Source of the DNA: Gloeobacter kilaueensis JS1
Lineage (GTDB): Bacteria; Cyanobacteriota; Cyanobacteriia; Gloeobacterales; Gloeobacteraceae
Reading direction: 5' to 3'
Length of the DNA stretch: 64,000 nucleotides
Assembly: GCF_000484535.1 (NCBI RefSeq)
Contig: NC_022600.1
Span: forward strand, 2,666,001 to 2,730,000
Shown here: piece by piece, positions 26,910 through 34,651 of the stretch
Position numbering within the stretch: the first letter of the stretch is position 1
Layout: each line of letters opens with the position of its first letter
Translations under genes and position numbers: made by a program
The notes under the pieces: model-generated
What the model saw: the letters and a program-made list of their open reading frames with translations, nothing else
Databases searched by the model: none
Told to the model about the DNA's origin: nothing

Positions 26910-27212
26910 ATGGAAGGAGCACAAGGCATACCCGAGCAGGGACTGTGCGGCCTGAAGCTGGAAGGCTTCGTCGCCGTCGCCCTGCGCCTTGTCGAGCGCG
27001 GGGTGTTCCAGGCGGACGCAACCGGGTGGCAGGTCTGGACTGCCCCACCCTTTCGCATCGAAAAACAGGGCGAACACCTGAAAGTCTGGAGTGGGCAGAA
27101 ACTGGTCCTCGAAAAGGATGGGGACCAACTGCCGGTGAATCAGCTTTTACCCAGAGATCTATTTGAAATCACCCGCCTCGAAGCCCGGCTCAACCGGCAA
27201 AAACAACCCTAA
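26910..27212 (+). CDS. Small hypothetical protein
   Basis: This 100-residue ORF is divergent from the FetA-like gene. The product has a hydrophobic helix-like start (LKLEGFVAVALRLVERGVFQ) and a beta-rich middle with GWQVWTAPPFRIEKQGEHL, ending in a basic helix. An upstream ATG at 26886 would add eight residues. Codon use and the clean length favour a real gene, but I do not recognise a family. Confidence 0.55.
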   Translation: MEGAQGIPEQGLCGLKLEGFVAVALRLVERGVFQADATGWQVWTAPPFRIEKQGEHLKVWSGQKLVLEKDGDQLPVNQLLPRDLFEITRLEARLNRQKQP

Positions 27213-27240
27213 AAAGTGTGGCAGACACGGAGCCTGCCAC
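27211..27240 (-). terminator. Intrinsic terminator of RNA element A
   Basis: On the minus strand GTGGCAG (27240-27234) pairs with CTGCCAC (27224-27218) across a 9-nt loop and is followed by ACTTTTT. The T run lies toward lower coordinates, so it ends leftward transcripts. The plus strand has no T run after the hairpin. Confidence 0.75.
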
Positions 27241-27500
27241 GATCTACTAAAAAGATATTGAAATGGTCGCAAGGCCACCGGCGCAGGGAACTTGATCGTG
27301 TCAACCCTTCGGCGGTTCTGCTGGAAGGTTTCACTTCCCGTCAGGCGTTGCAAAGCAGGGGAAACGACAAAAACCCTGCCCCACTCCCTGCGCGGTGTCC
27401 TTACTATTGAATGGCCATCTGCCCTTCTGCCGTCGTTCCCCTTCGGAGGGCAGCTCGCAGTGTAAACCGCAAAACGACTGCTCTGACCGGTAAGAAACCG
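27211..27500 (-). ncRNA. Candidate structured RNA, copy A
   Basis: This non-coding stretch matches the element at 29698-29998 in patches over its whole length. The core hairpin has arms GCAGGG (27355-27360) and CCCTGC (27374-27379) around the loop GAAACGACAAAAA. Copy B has the same loop but GCGGGG/CCCCGC arms, a compensatory A-T to G-C change. A second shared segment contains CTGxTGGAAGGTTTC, which can fold with the following CTTCCCGTCAG. The terminator at its low-coordinate end sets the strand as minus. The 5' end is approximate. It is not a tRNA, tmRNA, RNase P, SRP or riboswitch class that I recognise. Confidence 0.55.
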
Positions 27501-27605
27501 TATGGATTACTGTTCCCTACCTACCTTCGTTTTTACCACGATCCAAAGTGGGCGCTCACAGTTGAGATAGAAAGTAACACTCATCTGTGACAGAGGTTTA
27601 TCTTC

Positions 27606-27638
27606 GCACAGCAAGCGAAATGATTCGTTGCATTGTGC
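27606..27638. other. Stem-loop downstream of alcohol dehydrogenase gene
   Basis: GCACA-GCAA-g-CGAA at 27606-27619 pairs with TTCG-TTGC-at-TGTGC at 27624-27638 around an ATGA loop. It lies 4 bp after the stop of the minus-strand dehydrogenase gene. There is no T run, so it may stabilise the mRNA 3' end. Confidence 0.5.
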
Positions 27639-27642
27639 TGGC

Positions 27643-28809
27643 TCAGGGTTTGAGGACGACCTTGGTGCAGTTCTCCCGCTTGTGTTTGAAGATCTCGTAG
27701 GCGTGGGGCGCTTCGCTGAGGGGCAGCCGGTGGCTGATCACAAACGAAGGGTCGATCCGGCCCTGCTCGATATGTTCGAGCAGGCTGGGCAGGTAGCGCT
27801 GCACGTGGGTCTGGCCCATCTTGAAGGTGAGCCCCTTGTTGAAGGCGGCTCCCATGGGCAGCTTGTCGAGCACACCGCCGTAGGCTCCAGCGATCGAGAC
27901 GGTGCCCCCCTTGCGGCAGGCAACGATCGCCTGGCGCAGAGCGGCGGGCCGGTCGGTCTCCAGGCGCACCGCCTGCATCACCTGGTCGTAGAGGGCGTCG
28001 AGGCCAAGGCCGTGGGCTTCGAGGCCCACCGCATCGATGCAGCTATCGGGGCCGCGCCCGGCAGTAAGTTCGTTGAGCACTTCCCCGGCGTCCGCCTGCT
28101 CGTAGTGGATCACCTCCGCTCCGCCGGCGCGGGCAAGGTCCAGCCGCTCCGGGATGCGGTCGATGGCAATTACCCGCTCCGCCCCCAACAAAAAGGCGCT
28201 GCGGATTGCAAACTGGCCCACCGGACCGCAGCCCCAGACCGCCACCGTATCGCCGGGCTGGATGTTGCAGTTTTCGGCGGCCATGTAGCCGGTAGGAAAG
28301 ATGTCGGTGAGAAAGACCACCTTGTCGTCTTCGAGGTGCTCCGGCACCTTGAAGGGGCCGACATCGGCGAAAGGCACGCGGGCGTACTCCGCCTGGCCCC
28401 CCGCGTAGCCGCCGAACAGGTGGCTGTAGCCAAACAGCCCGGAGGGGGAGTGGCCATAGATCTTCTCGATCATCCAGGCGTTGGGGTTGGAGTTGTCGCA
28501 CAGCGACCAGAGCTGACTTTCGCAAAAAAAGCAGTGGCCGCAGGCGATCGTAAAGGGCACGATCACCCGGTCGCCCACGGTGAGGTTCTTGACCTCCGAG
28601 CCGACCTCGACCACCTCGCCCATAAATTCGTGGCCGAGGATGTCGCCTTTTTGCATCGTCGGGATGAAGCCGTTGTAGAGGTGCAGGTCCGAGCCACAGA
28701 TACAGGTAGAGGTAATCTTGACAATCGCGTCACGGGGATTGAGAATTGCCGGATCCGGCACGCTCTCGACGCGCACCTCGTTCGCTCCATTCCAACAAAC
28801 TGCTTTCAT
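27643..28809 (-). CDS. Zinc-dependent alcohol/formaldehyde dehydrogenase family
   Basis: This 388-residue medium-chain dehydrogenase has zinc and NAD sites. The catalytic-zinc region is [12 protein letters not shown] (Cys) and GHEFMGEV (His, Glu). The structural-zinc Cys cluster is in [15 protein letters not shown]. The Rossmann motif is [17 protein letters not shown]. The long insert after it and the DAVGLEAHG motif place it with glutathione-independent formaldehyde dehydrogenase-like proteins. The substrate is unproven. It is followed by a stem-loop and preceded by no linked partner. Confidence 0.9.
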   Translation of the reverse strand: MKAVCWNGANEVRVESVPDPAILNPRDAIVKITSTCICGSDLHLYNGFIPTMQKGDILGHEFMGEVVEVGSEVKNLTVGDRVIVPFTIACGHCFFCESQLWSLCDNSNPNAWMIEKIYGHSPSGLFGYSHLFGGYAGGQAEYARVPFADVGPFKVPEHLEDDKVVFLTDIFPTGYMAAENCNIQPGDTVAVWGCGPVGQFAIRSAFLLGAERVIAIDRIPERLDLARAGGAEVIHYEQADAGEVLNELTAGRGPDSCIDAVGLEAHGLGLDALYDQVMQAVRLETDRPAALRQAIVACRKGGTVSIAGAYGGVLDKLPMGAAFNKGLTFKMGQTHVQRYLPSLLEHIEQGRIDPSFVISHRLPLSEAPHAYEIFKHKRENCTKVVLKP

Positions 28810-28840
28810 TGCCTGTTGCTCCTAAAAAAATGTCGAGACT

Positions 28841-29542
28841 CTAGCGCCGTCCGTCCGGCTGGCCGACGGTGGTGGCGATTTCACCCGCTTCCATCACCTG
28901 CTTAAAGAGCCGCAGATCCTCTTTGACCTGATTGTCTGGCTCCTCGCCGGTGAGCTTGAGCAGGGCCGCGCCGACTTTACCGGCGGGCGGTGCGTAGGTG
29001 AGTTCGACGCTCACCGTCGTTCCCCGGCCCTCGGGAGCAGGGGCAAAGCGCACGACACCACTGTTGTCGATGTCTGCCGGGGCAATCGAGCGCCAGGCGA
29101 TCCGCTCGTTTTCTTGCTCGTCGATGATCTCAGCGTCCCACTCGACCTTGCCGCCAGCCGGTGCTTTTGCAATCCAGTGCGAGCGCTCCTGGTCGTAGAC
29201 TTTCACCGACTCCAGGTGCTGCATGAACCGGGGCAGATTCTCAAAGTCGCGCCAGAAGCGATAGACCTTCTCGACGGGTTTGTTAATTGTGACGGCATGT
29301 TGGACGGTCACCGGCTGGCTGCTCGCCCCGCTCGCGGTGCTGACGCCCAGGGCACGATAAAGCTGGCAGTTGCCACTCGCCCCCCGATAAATCAGGCCGC
29401 CGCCGAGCAGAGCCAGCAAAAAGCCGCCAAAGTTGCCCCGCGACAGCCCGTAGAGTGTGAGCACCGCCCCGCTGCCGAGCGAGACCCAGCGCTCCCCCTC
29501 CCCGACATTGCGTCCGTTACCTGCGCTGCGTGTAATTGTCAT
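28841..29542 (-). CDS. Membrane-anchored SRPBCC (START-like) protein
   Basis: This 233-residue protein has an N-terminal glycine-rich hydrophobic region (GAVLTLYGLSRGNFGGFLLA, about residues 26-45) and a cyclase/coenzyme-Q-binding SRPBCC domain (about 80-220). The domain includes TINKPVEKVYRFWRDFENLP and the typical END region. The ATG at 29542 follows GGGAGT, whereas an open frame to 29662 lacks such support. SRPBCC domains bind hydrophobic ligands. The ligand here is unknown. It is 31 bp from the dehydrogenase gene in the same direction. Confidence 0.85.
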   Translation of the reverse strand: MTITRSAGNGRNVGEGERWVSLGSGAVLTLYGLSRGNFGGFLLALLGGGLIYRGASGNCQLYRALGVSTASGASSQPVTVQHAVTINKPVEKVYRFWRDFENLPRFMQHLESVKVYDQERSHWIAKAPAGGKVEWDAEIIDEQENERIAWRSIAPADIDNSGVVRFAPAPEGRGTTVSVELTYAPPAGKVGAALLKLTGEEPDNQVKEDLRLFKQVMEAGEIATTVGQPDGRR

Positions 29543-29697
29543 TCTATTACTCCCACAAATTCTGCGGATGGCCAGCCGAACCGCCCTGGACATCCGTGCT
29601 TTTCTGCAAAGGTAGTGGTTCTGTGTCGGCTCCGGCATGGACCGCCGGAGGGAGTTAAACAAAATACTTGCTATTCCTGAATGGAGAGGTTAGCTGA

Positions 29698-29726
29698 CAA
29701 AAGAGCGGCCCCCAACCGGGAGCCGC
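29698..29726 (-). terminator. Intrinsic terminator of RNA element B
   Basis: On the minus strand GCGGC-TCCC pairs with GGGG-GCCGC and is followed by TCTTTT at 29703-29698. This is the same arrangement as the terminator of copy A and sets the strand of the element. Confidence 0.75.
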
Positions 29727-29998
29727 ACCATTTACTAAAGACCGTATTGAAGCGTGGGTAGGAGTTCAGCCTGCGGACAGCTTTCGTGTCAGCACCTCAG
29801 ACTGTTCTGATGGAAGGTTTCGCTCCCCCTCGGTGACTGCTAAGCGGGGGAAACGACAAAAACCCCGCACCACAGTCCCCAGACTGAACCCCACACATCT
29901 TTGACCACTCGCCTTGCTGCCGGTCGTTCTCCTTCGCTCGGCGATTCGCAGGCACAAACAGCAAAAGCACCTGCTATGGCTTGCAAGGTAGAAAGGTT
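29698..29998 (-). ncRNA. Candidate structured RNA, copy B
   Basis: This is the second copy of the element described at 27211-27500. The core hairpin GCGGGG (29844-29849) / CCCCGC (29863-29868) holds the same 13-nt loop GAAACGACAAAAA. Flanking matches include GTTCTGATGGAAGGTTTC on one side, GGTCGTTCTCCTTCG on the other, and GGTAGAAA near the presumed 5' end on the minus strand. A short ORF crosses it (29766-30056, minus) but is not preserved in copy A, which argues for RNA. It lies between an SRPBCC gene and aguB. Confidence 0.55.
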
Positions 29999-30136
29999 TG
30001 ATTTCCTTTGCCTTGCTTGTTTTCAGTATCATTGACCCGAGCAGAAGAGTACTCACACACAGGGCAGAAAGCGGCCTTGACCGAGAGATAGAATGCGAGC
30101 TACCCGCCTGCCCGCCTGAGGAGGCAGAATAGCTCC
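29999..30136. other. Intergenic DNA upstream of RNA copy B
   Basis: This gap probably contains the promoter of RNA copy B and the 3' end of aguB. A GC-rich hairpin (CTGCCCGCCTGAGGAGGCAG) sits about 10-30 bases after the aguB stop. The minus-strand string TTCTATCTC occurs here and also upstream of copy A, so it could be a shared promoter part. Confidence 0.4.
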
Positions 30137-31000
30137 CTACTGCCCCCCGCCATCGGCGGACGACAGGATGCCGTACAGCTCTGGTCTCCGGTCGCGAAAG
30201 AAACCGAAGGAGGCGCGGTAGCGGCGCAGGGCGTCCCGATCGAAGCTGGCGACGATCACCCCTTCACCGGTGCGATCGAGTTCTGCCACCCTGTCGCCCC
30301 GGACATCGGCGATAAACGAGCTGCCGTAGAAGATCTGGCCCCCCTCGGTGCCGACCCGATTGGCCGCCACCACCGGCACGGCGTTGGCGACGGCGTGGCC
30401 GATCATCGCCCGCTGCCAGGGATCTTTTGTATCGAGATCGGGCGCTTCTGGCTCGCTACCGATCGCCGTCGGATAAAAGAGCACCTCCGCCCCCATCAGG
30501 ACCATCGCCCGCGCCGCCTCCGGAAACCACTGATCCCAGCAGATGCCGACGCCAATCGTGCCATAGCGGGTTGGCCAGACTTTGAAGCCGGTGTTGCCGG
30601 GGCGAAAGTAAAACTTTTCTTCGTAGCCGGGGCCGTCGGGGATATGGCTCTTGCGATAAACGCCGAGGTTGGTGCCGTCGGCGTCGATGATTGCAATGCT
30701 GTTGTAGTGGGCCTGACCGGCCCGCTCAAAAAACGACACCGGGATAACGACGCCCAACTCGGCGGCGAGCGCCTGAAAGTAGCCGATCGTCGGATGCTCG
30801 CTCACCGGATGAGCCAGATCGAAGAAGGCGTCGCGCTCGACAGTACAAAAATAATGGTTCTCAAAAAGCTCCGAGGGCAGCACGACCTGTGCCCCCCGCG
30901 CCGCCGCCTCGCGCACGAAACCGGCGATGTGCTTGACGTTGCTTGCGGTATCGGTGGTGAGAGCCGCCTGGATAGCAGCGACAGCAATTGTAGAAGACAT
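30137..31000 (-). CDS. aguB: N-carbamoylputrescine amidase
   Basis: This 287-residue nitrilase-superfamily enzyme hydrolyses N-carbamoylputrescine to putrescine, CO2 and ammonia. The catalytic triad is visible as Glu in VLPSELFENHYF, Lys in VYRKSHIPDGPGY and Cys in GVGICWDQWFPE. The ATG at 31000 is preferred over a TTG at 31012. The agmatine deiminase gene aguA, the preceding step, is at 32848-33888 on the same strand, separated by an ATPase/PIN pair. Together they form the agmatine route to putrescine. Confidence 0.92.
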   Translation of the reverse strand: MSSTIAVAAIQAALTTDTASNVKHIAGFVREAAARGAQVVLPSELFENHYFCTVERDAFFDLAHPVSEHPTIGYFQALAAELGVVIPVSFFERAGQAHYNSIAIIDADGTNLGVYRKSHIPDGPGYEEKFYFRPGNTGFKVWPTRYGTIGVGICWDQWFPEAARAMVLMGAEVLFYPTAIGSEPEAPDLDTKDPWQRAMIGHAVANAVPVVAANRVGTEGGQIFYGSSFIADVRGDRVAELDRTGEGVIVASFDRDALRRYRASFGFFRDRRPELYGILSSADGGGQ

Positions 31001-31070
31001 AAACTCACGCAAATTTTTGTCTTTGGAAATCGATTATACCAATTTGAACTCGAATAACTATCTGCACATT

Positions 31071-31577
31071 CTACAAGCGCCATCTTCGTAGTGGTGGCGC
31101 AGGCTGGTATGCTTTTAACCCCTTACCGCCGGTCATGATCTCTACTTCAAAACCTGCTTTTGCATAGTACTGGGCAACCTCTTTGATTGTCGCATCTCCA
31201 ATTGAAAGCTTTTGTTTCGCTAACTCAGGCCAGCCCGTTGCCAGCTTTTTGAGTGCTTCGGCTTCCCACAAAGATGATTGATCTGTAAAGGCTGCCCAGG
31301 GGCTCTTTTCATCTGCTGCTGAGTGAATGATTTCAGCGAGTTTCTGTGCCAGCTCGAATCTGCTCGAAGGCAACTGCGATATAAAATTGCCCGTTTCCAG
31401 GATCGAAGCTAGAGGGAAGACCAGGGTCGTTCTCCTGTCTTTTATGGCCTCTTCAATGTGTTGCCTGACACGAGGATAGTCCCAAATATCATCGCTCTCT
31501 CCACAGGTATCTTTGCCGGGAATCGCTAACCAAACGCACAGCATTGAAGTATCGATTACTATTACTTGACCCGGCAT
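31071..31577 (-). CDS. PIN-domain nuclease-like protein
   Basis: This 168-residue PIN-fold protein is a putative RNase. Acidic active-site residues are the first Asp in VIVIDTSMLCVW, the Glu in ASILETGNFI and the Asp in LSIGDATIKEVA. Its ATG lies one base after the stop of the upstream AAA-ATPase gene (TGA-A-ATG), so the two are translationally coupled. Base composition is visibly lower in G+C than in its neighbours. PIN proteins often act as toxins or defence effectors that cut RNA. With the ATPase this looks like a two-gene module, which is inference. Confidence 0.75.
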   Translation of the reverse strand: MPGQVIVIDTSMLCVWLAIPGKDTCGESDDIWDYPRVRQHIEEAIKDRRTTLVFPLASILETGNFISQLPSSRFELAQKLAEIIHSAADEKSPWAAFTDQSSLWEAEALKKLATGWPELAKQKLSIGDATIKEVAQYYAKAGFEVEIMTGGKGLKAYQPAPPLRRWRL

Positions 31578-31578
31578 T

Positions 31579-32823
31579 TCAAGATGCTTTCTCGGACAGG
31601 TTGCGCTCGATCAGTCCTTTAGAGCTAAGCTTCCCAATTGGACCTGTAGCAAGCAGCTTTGGCAAGTTCCGTACATCTTCCAAGAGTGTCAACTTGCTCT
31701 CGCCTGTGTTTGGGTCACGGTGAGAAACGACGACGAAGGGAATCATCTCAGTGCCCAGTTCATCCAAGAGTGCAGGGTTATGCGTCGTAACCAGAACATC
31801 GATCTTTCTACTCTCTCCCAGCTCTCTCAGTACCTTTAGCAGCAGATTTGAGCGCGAGGGATGCAAACCATTATCAACTTCTTCAACAACTATCTGACTG
31901 CCCTCAGGCCGCGTCAATAGTGCTGTTAAAATGGCCAGAAATCTCAATGTTCCATCTGACATTGCTCTTGCATCGATTTCAGTCGGTGGCTCCTCCGGCA
32001 CCCAGGATTCACGGCAATAAAGCATCGCATCTGTTTCAAAGCGACCGACCTTCTCAGCCCAAACCTTCACAATATCCTTCTCAGGTAGTTCAGAGATATA
32101 CCTGGAAAGTTCTTGCTCTACTCTTTTGCTTGTTTCCTCTGGTAGTGCAGCAAGCACTCCAGCAATGTTTGAAGCGTCACTTTGCAGTCTGTCAGACAAT
32201 AACGAGTAATTGCGCATTCTAGCAGGGATAGGATCGAGGATAAAAATTTCTTGCAATGTTTGGACTACTGTTTCGATTCCAAGCGATAAATCCTTTTGCA
32301 AGGTTAATCCAGATAACTGACTTAAAATGGAAGCGGATCGTCTAAATTCTTTCTTAGAACCTCCCTTGCCGTTATACAATCTTGCCACGACACTTGGACT
32401 CGCGTGAGCGAGTTCATCTGTCCAGAACAAACGAATTTCTGATGAATGGGCTGAATGGCTCCTTTTCTTAAGCCGCGAGAGAGATTCTGCAAGCAATTGT
32501 ATGTGAGGAATCGTCTCAACTGTAATCGAATACAGGTAATCTGTTCGTTCGTCCTCCCCACCAATAAGAGACTTGAGCGTAAAGCGGTCCTTTGGCTTCA
32601 ATGATGCCCATTCAGCTCCTCCCCTAAGTGAAGGCATGTCAAGCTCTCCGGCAAGACAAACTTGCAGATCTTTGCTGCTGGCACTTCTATTGAGAAACTC
32701 TAGAGCATCGAGTGCGTTCGATTTGCCGCTGGCATTCGTTCCAATCAGAACCGTTAAAGGATCGATCGGCAGCTCGCCGCTGTGGAAACTTTTCCAATTC
32801 TCGAAGTAAAGTCGCTTAAGCAT
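31579..32823 (-). CDS. AAA-family ATPase (RecF/SMC/PtuA-like)
   Basis: This 414-residue ABC-type ATPase has one split head. The N-terminal LYFENWKSFHSGELPID and Walker A GTNASGKSN (about residues 28-36) are separated by about 250 residues from the signature MSDGTLRFLAIL, Walker B IVVEEVDNGLHP and the switch region TTHNPALLDEL. This layout is that of the AAA_21/AAA_15 ATPases used in anti-phage systems (Septu PtuA, retron ATPases, PARIS) and in RecF-type proteins. No TOPRIM domain follows. The PIN gene is its tightly coupled partner. Lower G+C and the position between aguA and aguB suggest acquisition. Confidence 0.82.
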   Translation of the reverse strand: MLKRLYFENWKSFHSGELPIDPLTVLIGTNASGKSNALDALEFLNRSASSKDLQVCLAGELDMPSLRGGAEWASLKPKDRFTLKSLIGGEDERTDYLYSITVETIPHIQLLAESLSRLKKRSHSAHSSEIRLFWTDELAHASPSVVARLYNGKGGSKKEFRRSASILSQLSGLTLQKDLSLGIETVVQTLQEIFILDPIPARMRNYSLLSDRLQSDASNIAGVLAALPEETSKRVEQELSRYISELPEKDIVKVWAEKVGRFETDAMLYCRESWVPEEPPTEIDARAMSDGTLRFLAILTALLTRPEGSQIVVEEVDNGLHPSRSNLLLKVLRELGESRKIDVLVTTHNPALLDELGTEMIPFVVVSHRDPNTGESKLTLLEDVRNLPKLLATGPIGKLSSKGLIERNLSEKAS

Positions 32824-32847
32824 GGCAAAGAGGCACTACTTTACACT

Positions 32848-33888
32848 CTACAGCCCCGGTTGTTGTTGGGTAATGCAGTGAAAGGCACCGCCGCCACTCA
32901 AGATCGCCCGCGCCGAGAGCCCAACGGTGCGGCGGCCAGGAAAAAGGGTTCCAATTTTCTGGACGGCTTCCTCGTCGTAGGGCGAGCCGTAGGTGGGCAC
33001 GACGACGGTGCGGTTGGCAATGTAGAAGTTGACATAGCTCGCGGGCATCACGGTCCCATCTTCGTCTAGAATGCGTCCTGGAGAAGGAATGCGGGCGATT
33101 TCAAGGGGCCGCTCCTGGGCGTCTCGAAAACGACTGAGTTCTTCAGCAATCGCTTCGAGCACCTCCCGGTTCGGATCGTCCGGCTCGCACGCCTCCATGC
33201 AAACGACTTTTGCTGGAGCGACGAAGCGCACCAGCGTGTCGATGTGACCGTCGGTGTGATCGTTGAGGAGTCCGCGCTCCAGCCAGAGCACCCGGCGCAC
33301 GCCGAGCGCCTCCTGCAGTCCCTTTTCGATCGCAGCGGTATCCAGGCCCGGATTGCGATTGGGGTTGAGCAGACACTCGCGGGTGGTGAGGCAGGTGCCT
33401 TCGCCATCTACTTCTACCGAACCGCCCTCAAGAATCCAGGCAAATCGCCGACCCATGAGCCCGACGCGGCTGGCAATCGCTTCGGATACTTCGCTGTCGC
33501 CTGGGAGGATGTACTTGTTGCCCCAGCCATTGAAGGCGAAGCGGACAGTAGAAAGCCTGTCCTGACTATCTACGACAAAGATGGGAGCCGTGTCGCGAAG
33601 CCAGATATCACCAAAGGGGATGCGGTGAAAGCGGGCGGACAGGTCTTCGAGGGCGAGCCGGGCCTCCTGCTCCCGCTCGGCGTCGGGTACGAGGATCTCA
33701 AGCTGCTCACCCCGTCGCTCACCGGTGCGCGGGTCCGGATCGGCGATCGCCCGACAGAGGGCGGCGAACTCCTGCTGGGCCTTGGGCAACTTTTGCTCCC
33801 ACAGGCTCGCGTCGCTTGGCCAGGCAAGCCAGCAGGCGGCGTGGGGCTGCCATTCGGCAGGCTGATGATAGGCGCAGGCAGCGGCCAT
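32848..33888 (-). CDS. aguA: Agmatine deiminase
   Basis: This 346-residue peptidyl-arginine-deiminase-family enzyme converts agmatine to N-carbamoylputrescine. Conserved stretches are AWPSDASLW near the N-terminus, GGSVEVDGEGTCLTTRECLL, HTDGHIDTLVRF and the catalytic Cys in GGAFHCITQQQP at the C-terminus. It works directly before AguB, encoded 1.8 kb further along the same strand. A 24-bp gap separates it from the start of the AAA-ATPase gene. Confidence 0.93.
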   Translation of the reverse strand: MAAACAYHQPAEWQPHAACWLAWPSDASLWEQKLPKAQQEFAALCRAIADPDPRTGERRGEQLEILVPDAEREQEARLALEDLSARFHRIPFGDIWLRDTAPIFVVDSQDRLSTVRFAFNGWGNKYILPGDSEVSEAIASRVGLMGRRFAWILEGGSVEVDGEGTCLTTRECLLNPNRNPGLDTAAIEKGLQEALGVRRVLWLERGLLNDHTDGHIDTLVRFVAPAKVVCMEACEPDDPNREVLEAIAEELSRFRDAQERPLEIARIPSPGRILDEDGTVMPASYVNFYIANRTVVVPTYGSPYDEEAVQKIGTLFPGRRTVGLSARAILSGGGAFHCITQQQPGL

Positions 33889-33930
33889 ATTCTCTCTGGA
33901 ATCTCCTTTCTCAGGATGGCACGGGCCAGT

Positions 33931-34515
33931 CTACCCTTCGTCGCCGAAAGCGTCCGCTGCCAGCCGCTCCGCCTGATTGCGGACGTCCGGAGGCCAGGAC
34001 TGGATGCACTGAACGAAGCGGCCCCGATCGCCTGCGAAGAGGGCGCGCGTCGCTTCCTCGAAGCCGGGCTGATCGCCTGCGATGGCAAGGATGAAGCGGT
34101 AGGTTGCCTCCTGGGAGCGGCGGGAGCGATCGCGCCCCGCACCAGTGCGGCGCGCTTCATCGACGAGCCTGCGCAGTGCGACCGATGCGCCGCCCGGTTG
34201 AGTGTTGAGCCATTCCCAGTGGCGCGGCAAAAGCGTTACCTCGCGCGCAATCACCCCCAGCCTCGGTCGCCCCGGACCACGGGAAACGGGCAGTTGCGCT
34301 TTTGTTTGTCCGTAGCGGGCGCGCACGTCGTCGAGGCTGCCGCGCAGGTCGAGATCGACCAGCTCGCCAGTTTCTTCGTCAAAGAGCAAGATCGAGGCGG
34401 GCACACCTTGATCGACCGCCGTCTTGACCGCCACGGCCATCTGCGGCAGTGTGCCCGCCGCAAAGCGCTCGGAGTTGGCAAACGCAACGTAGCGGGTCTG
34501 CTCGGTGTCGTTCAT
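33931..34515 (-). CDS. DUF2239 family protein
   Basis: This 194-residue protein of the DUF2239 family has unknown function. Family landmarks are ILLFDEETGELVDLDLRG near residue 45, GPGRPRLGVIAREVTLLPRHWEWL in the middle and ASVALRRLVDEARR. The second half resembles a DNA-binding ribbon-helix-helix-like region in spacing, but this is weak. A 473-residue ORF on the opposite strand covers it and is a shadow. It lies 43 bp from aguA on the same strand. Confidence 0.85.
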   Translation of the reverse strand: MNDTEQTRYVAFANSERFAAGTLPQMAVAVKTAVDQGVPASILLFDEETGELVDLDLRGSLDDVRARYGQTKAQLPVSRGPGRPRLGVIAREVTLLPRHWEWLNTQPGGASVALRRLVDEARRTGAGRDRSRRSQEATYRFILAIAGDQPGFEEATRALFAGDRGRFVQCIQSWPPDVRNQAERLAADAFGDEG

Positions 34516-34651
34516 GGTTATGGTCCTGGGCTGAAGTCGGTCTTCTTCTATTTTATCCGGATAAAATCCGGCGTCAATCGCGGGCCGCTTGCCGGAACGG
34601 GCAGGGGGGTGCCACGATGCGATTCAGCAGAGCACTTTGAATCGATGGACC

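Noticed and set aside
27628-28905. 425-residue plus-strand frame opposite the alcohol dehydrogenase
   Set aside because: The minus strand encodes intact dehydrogenase zinc and NAD motifs. The plus frame is a high-G+C shadow.
29766-30056. 96-residue minus-strand ORF crossing RNA copy B
   Set aside because: The frame is not preserved in copy A, while the hairpin is.
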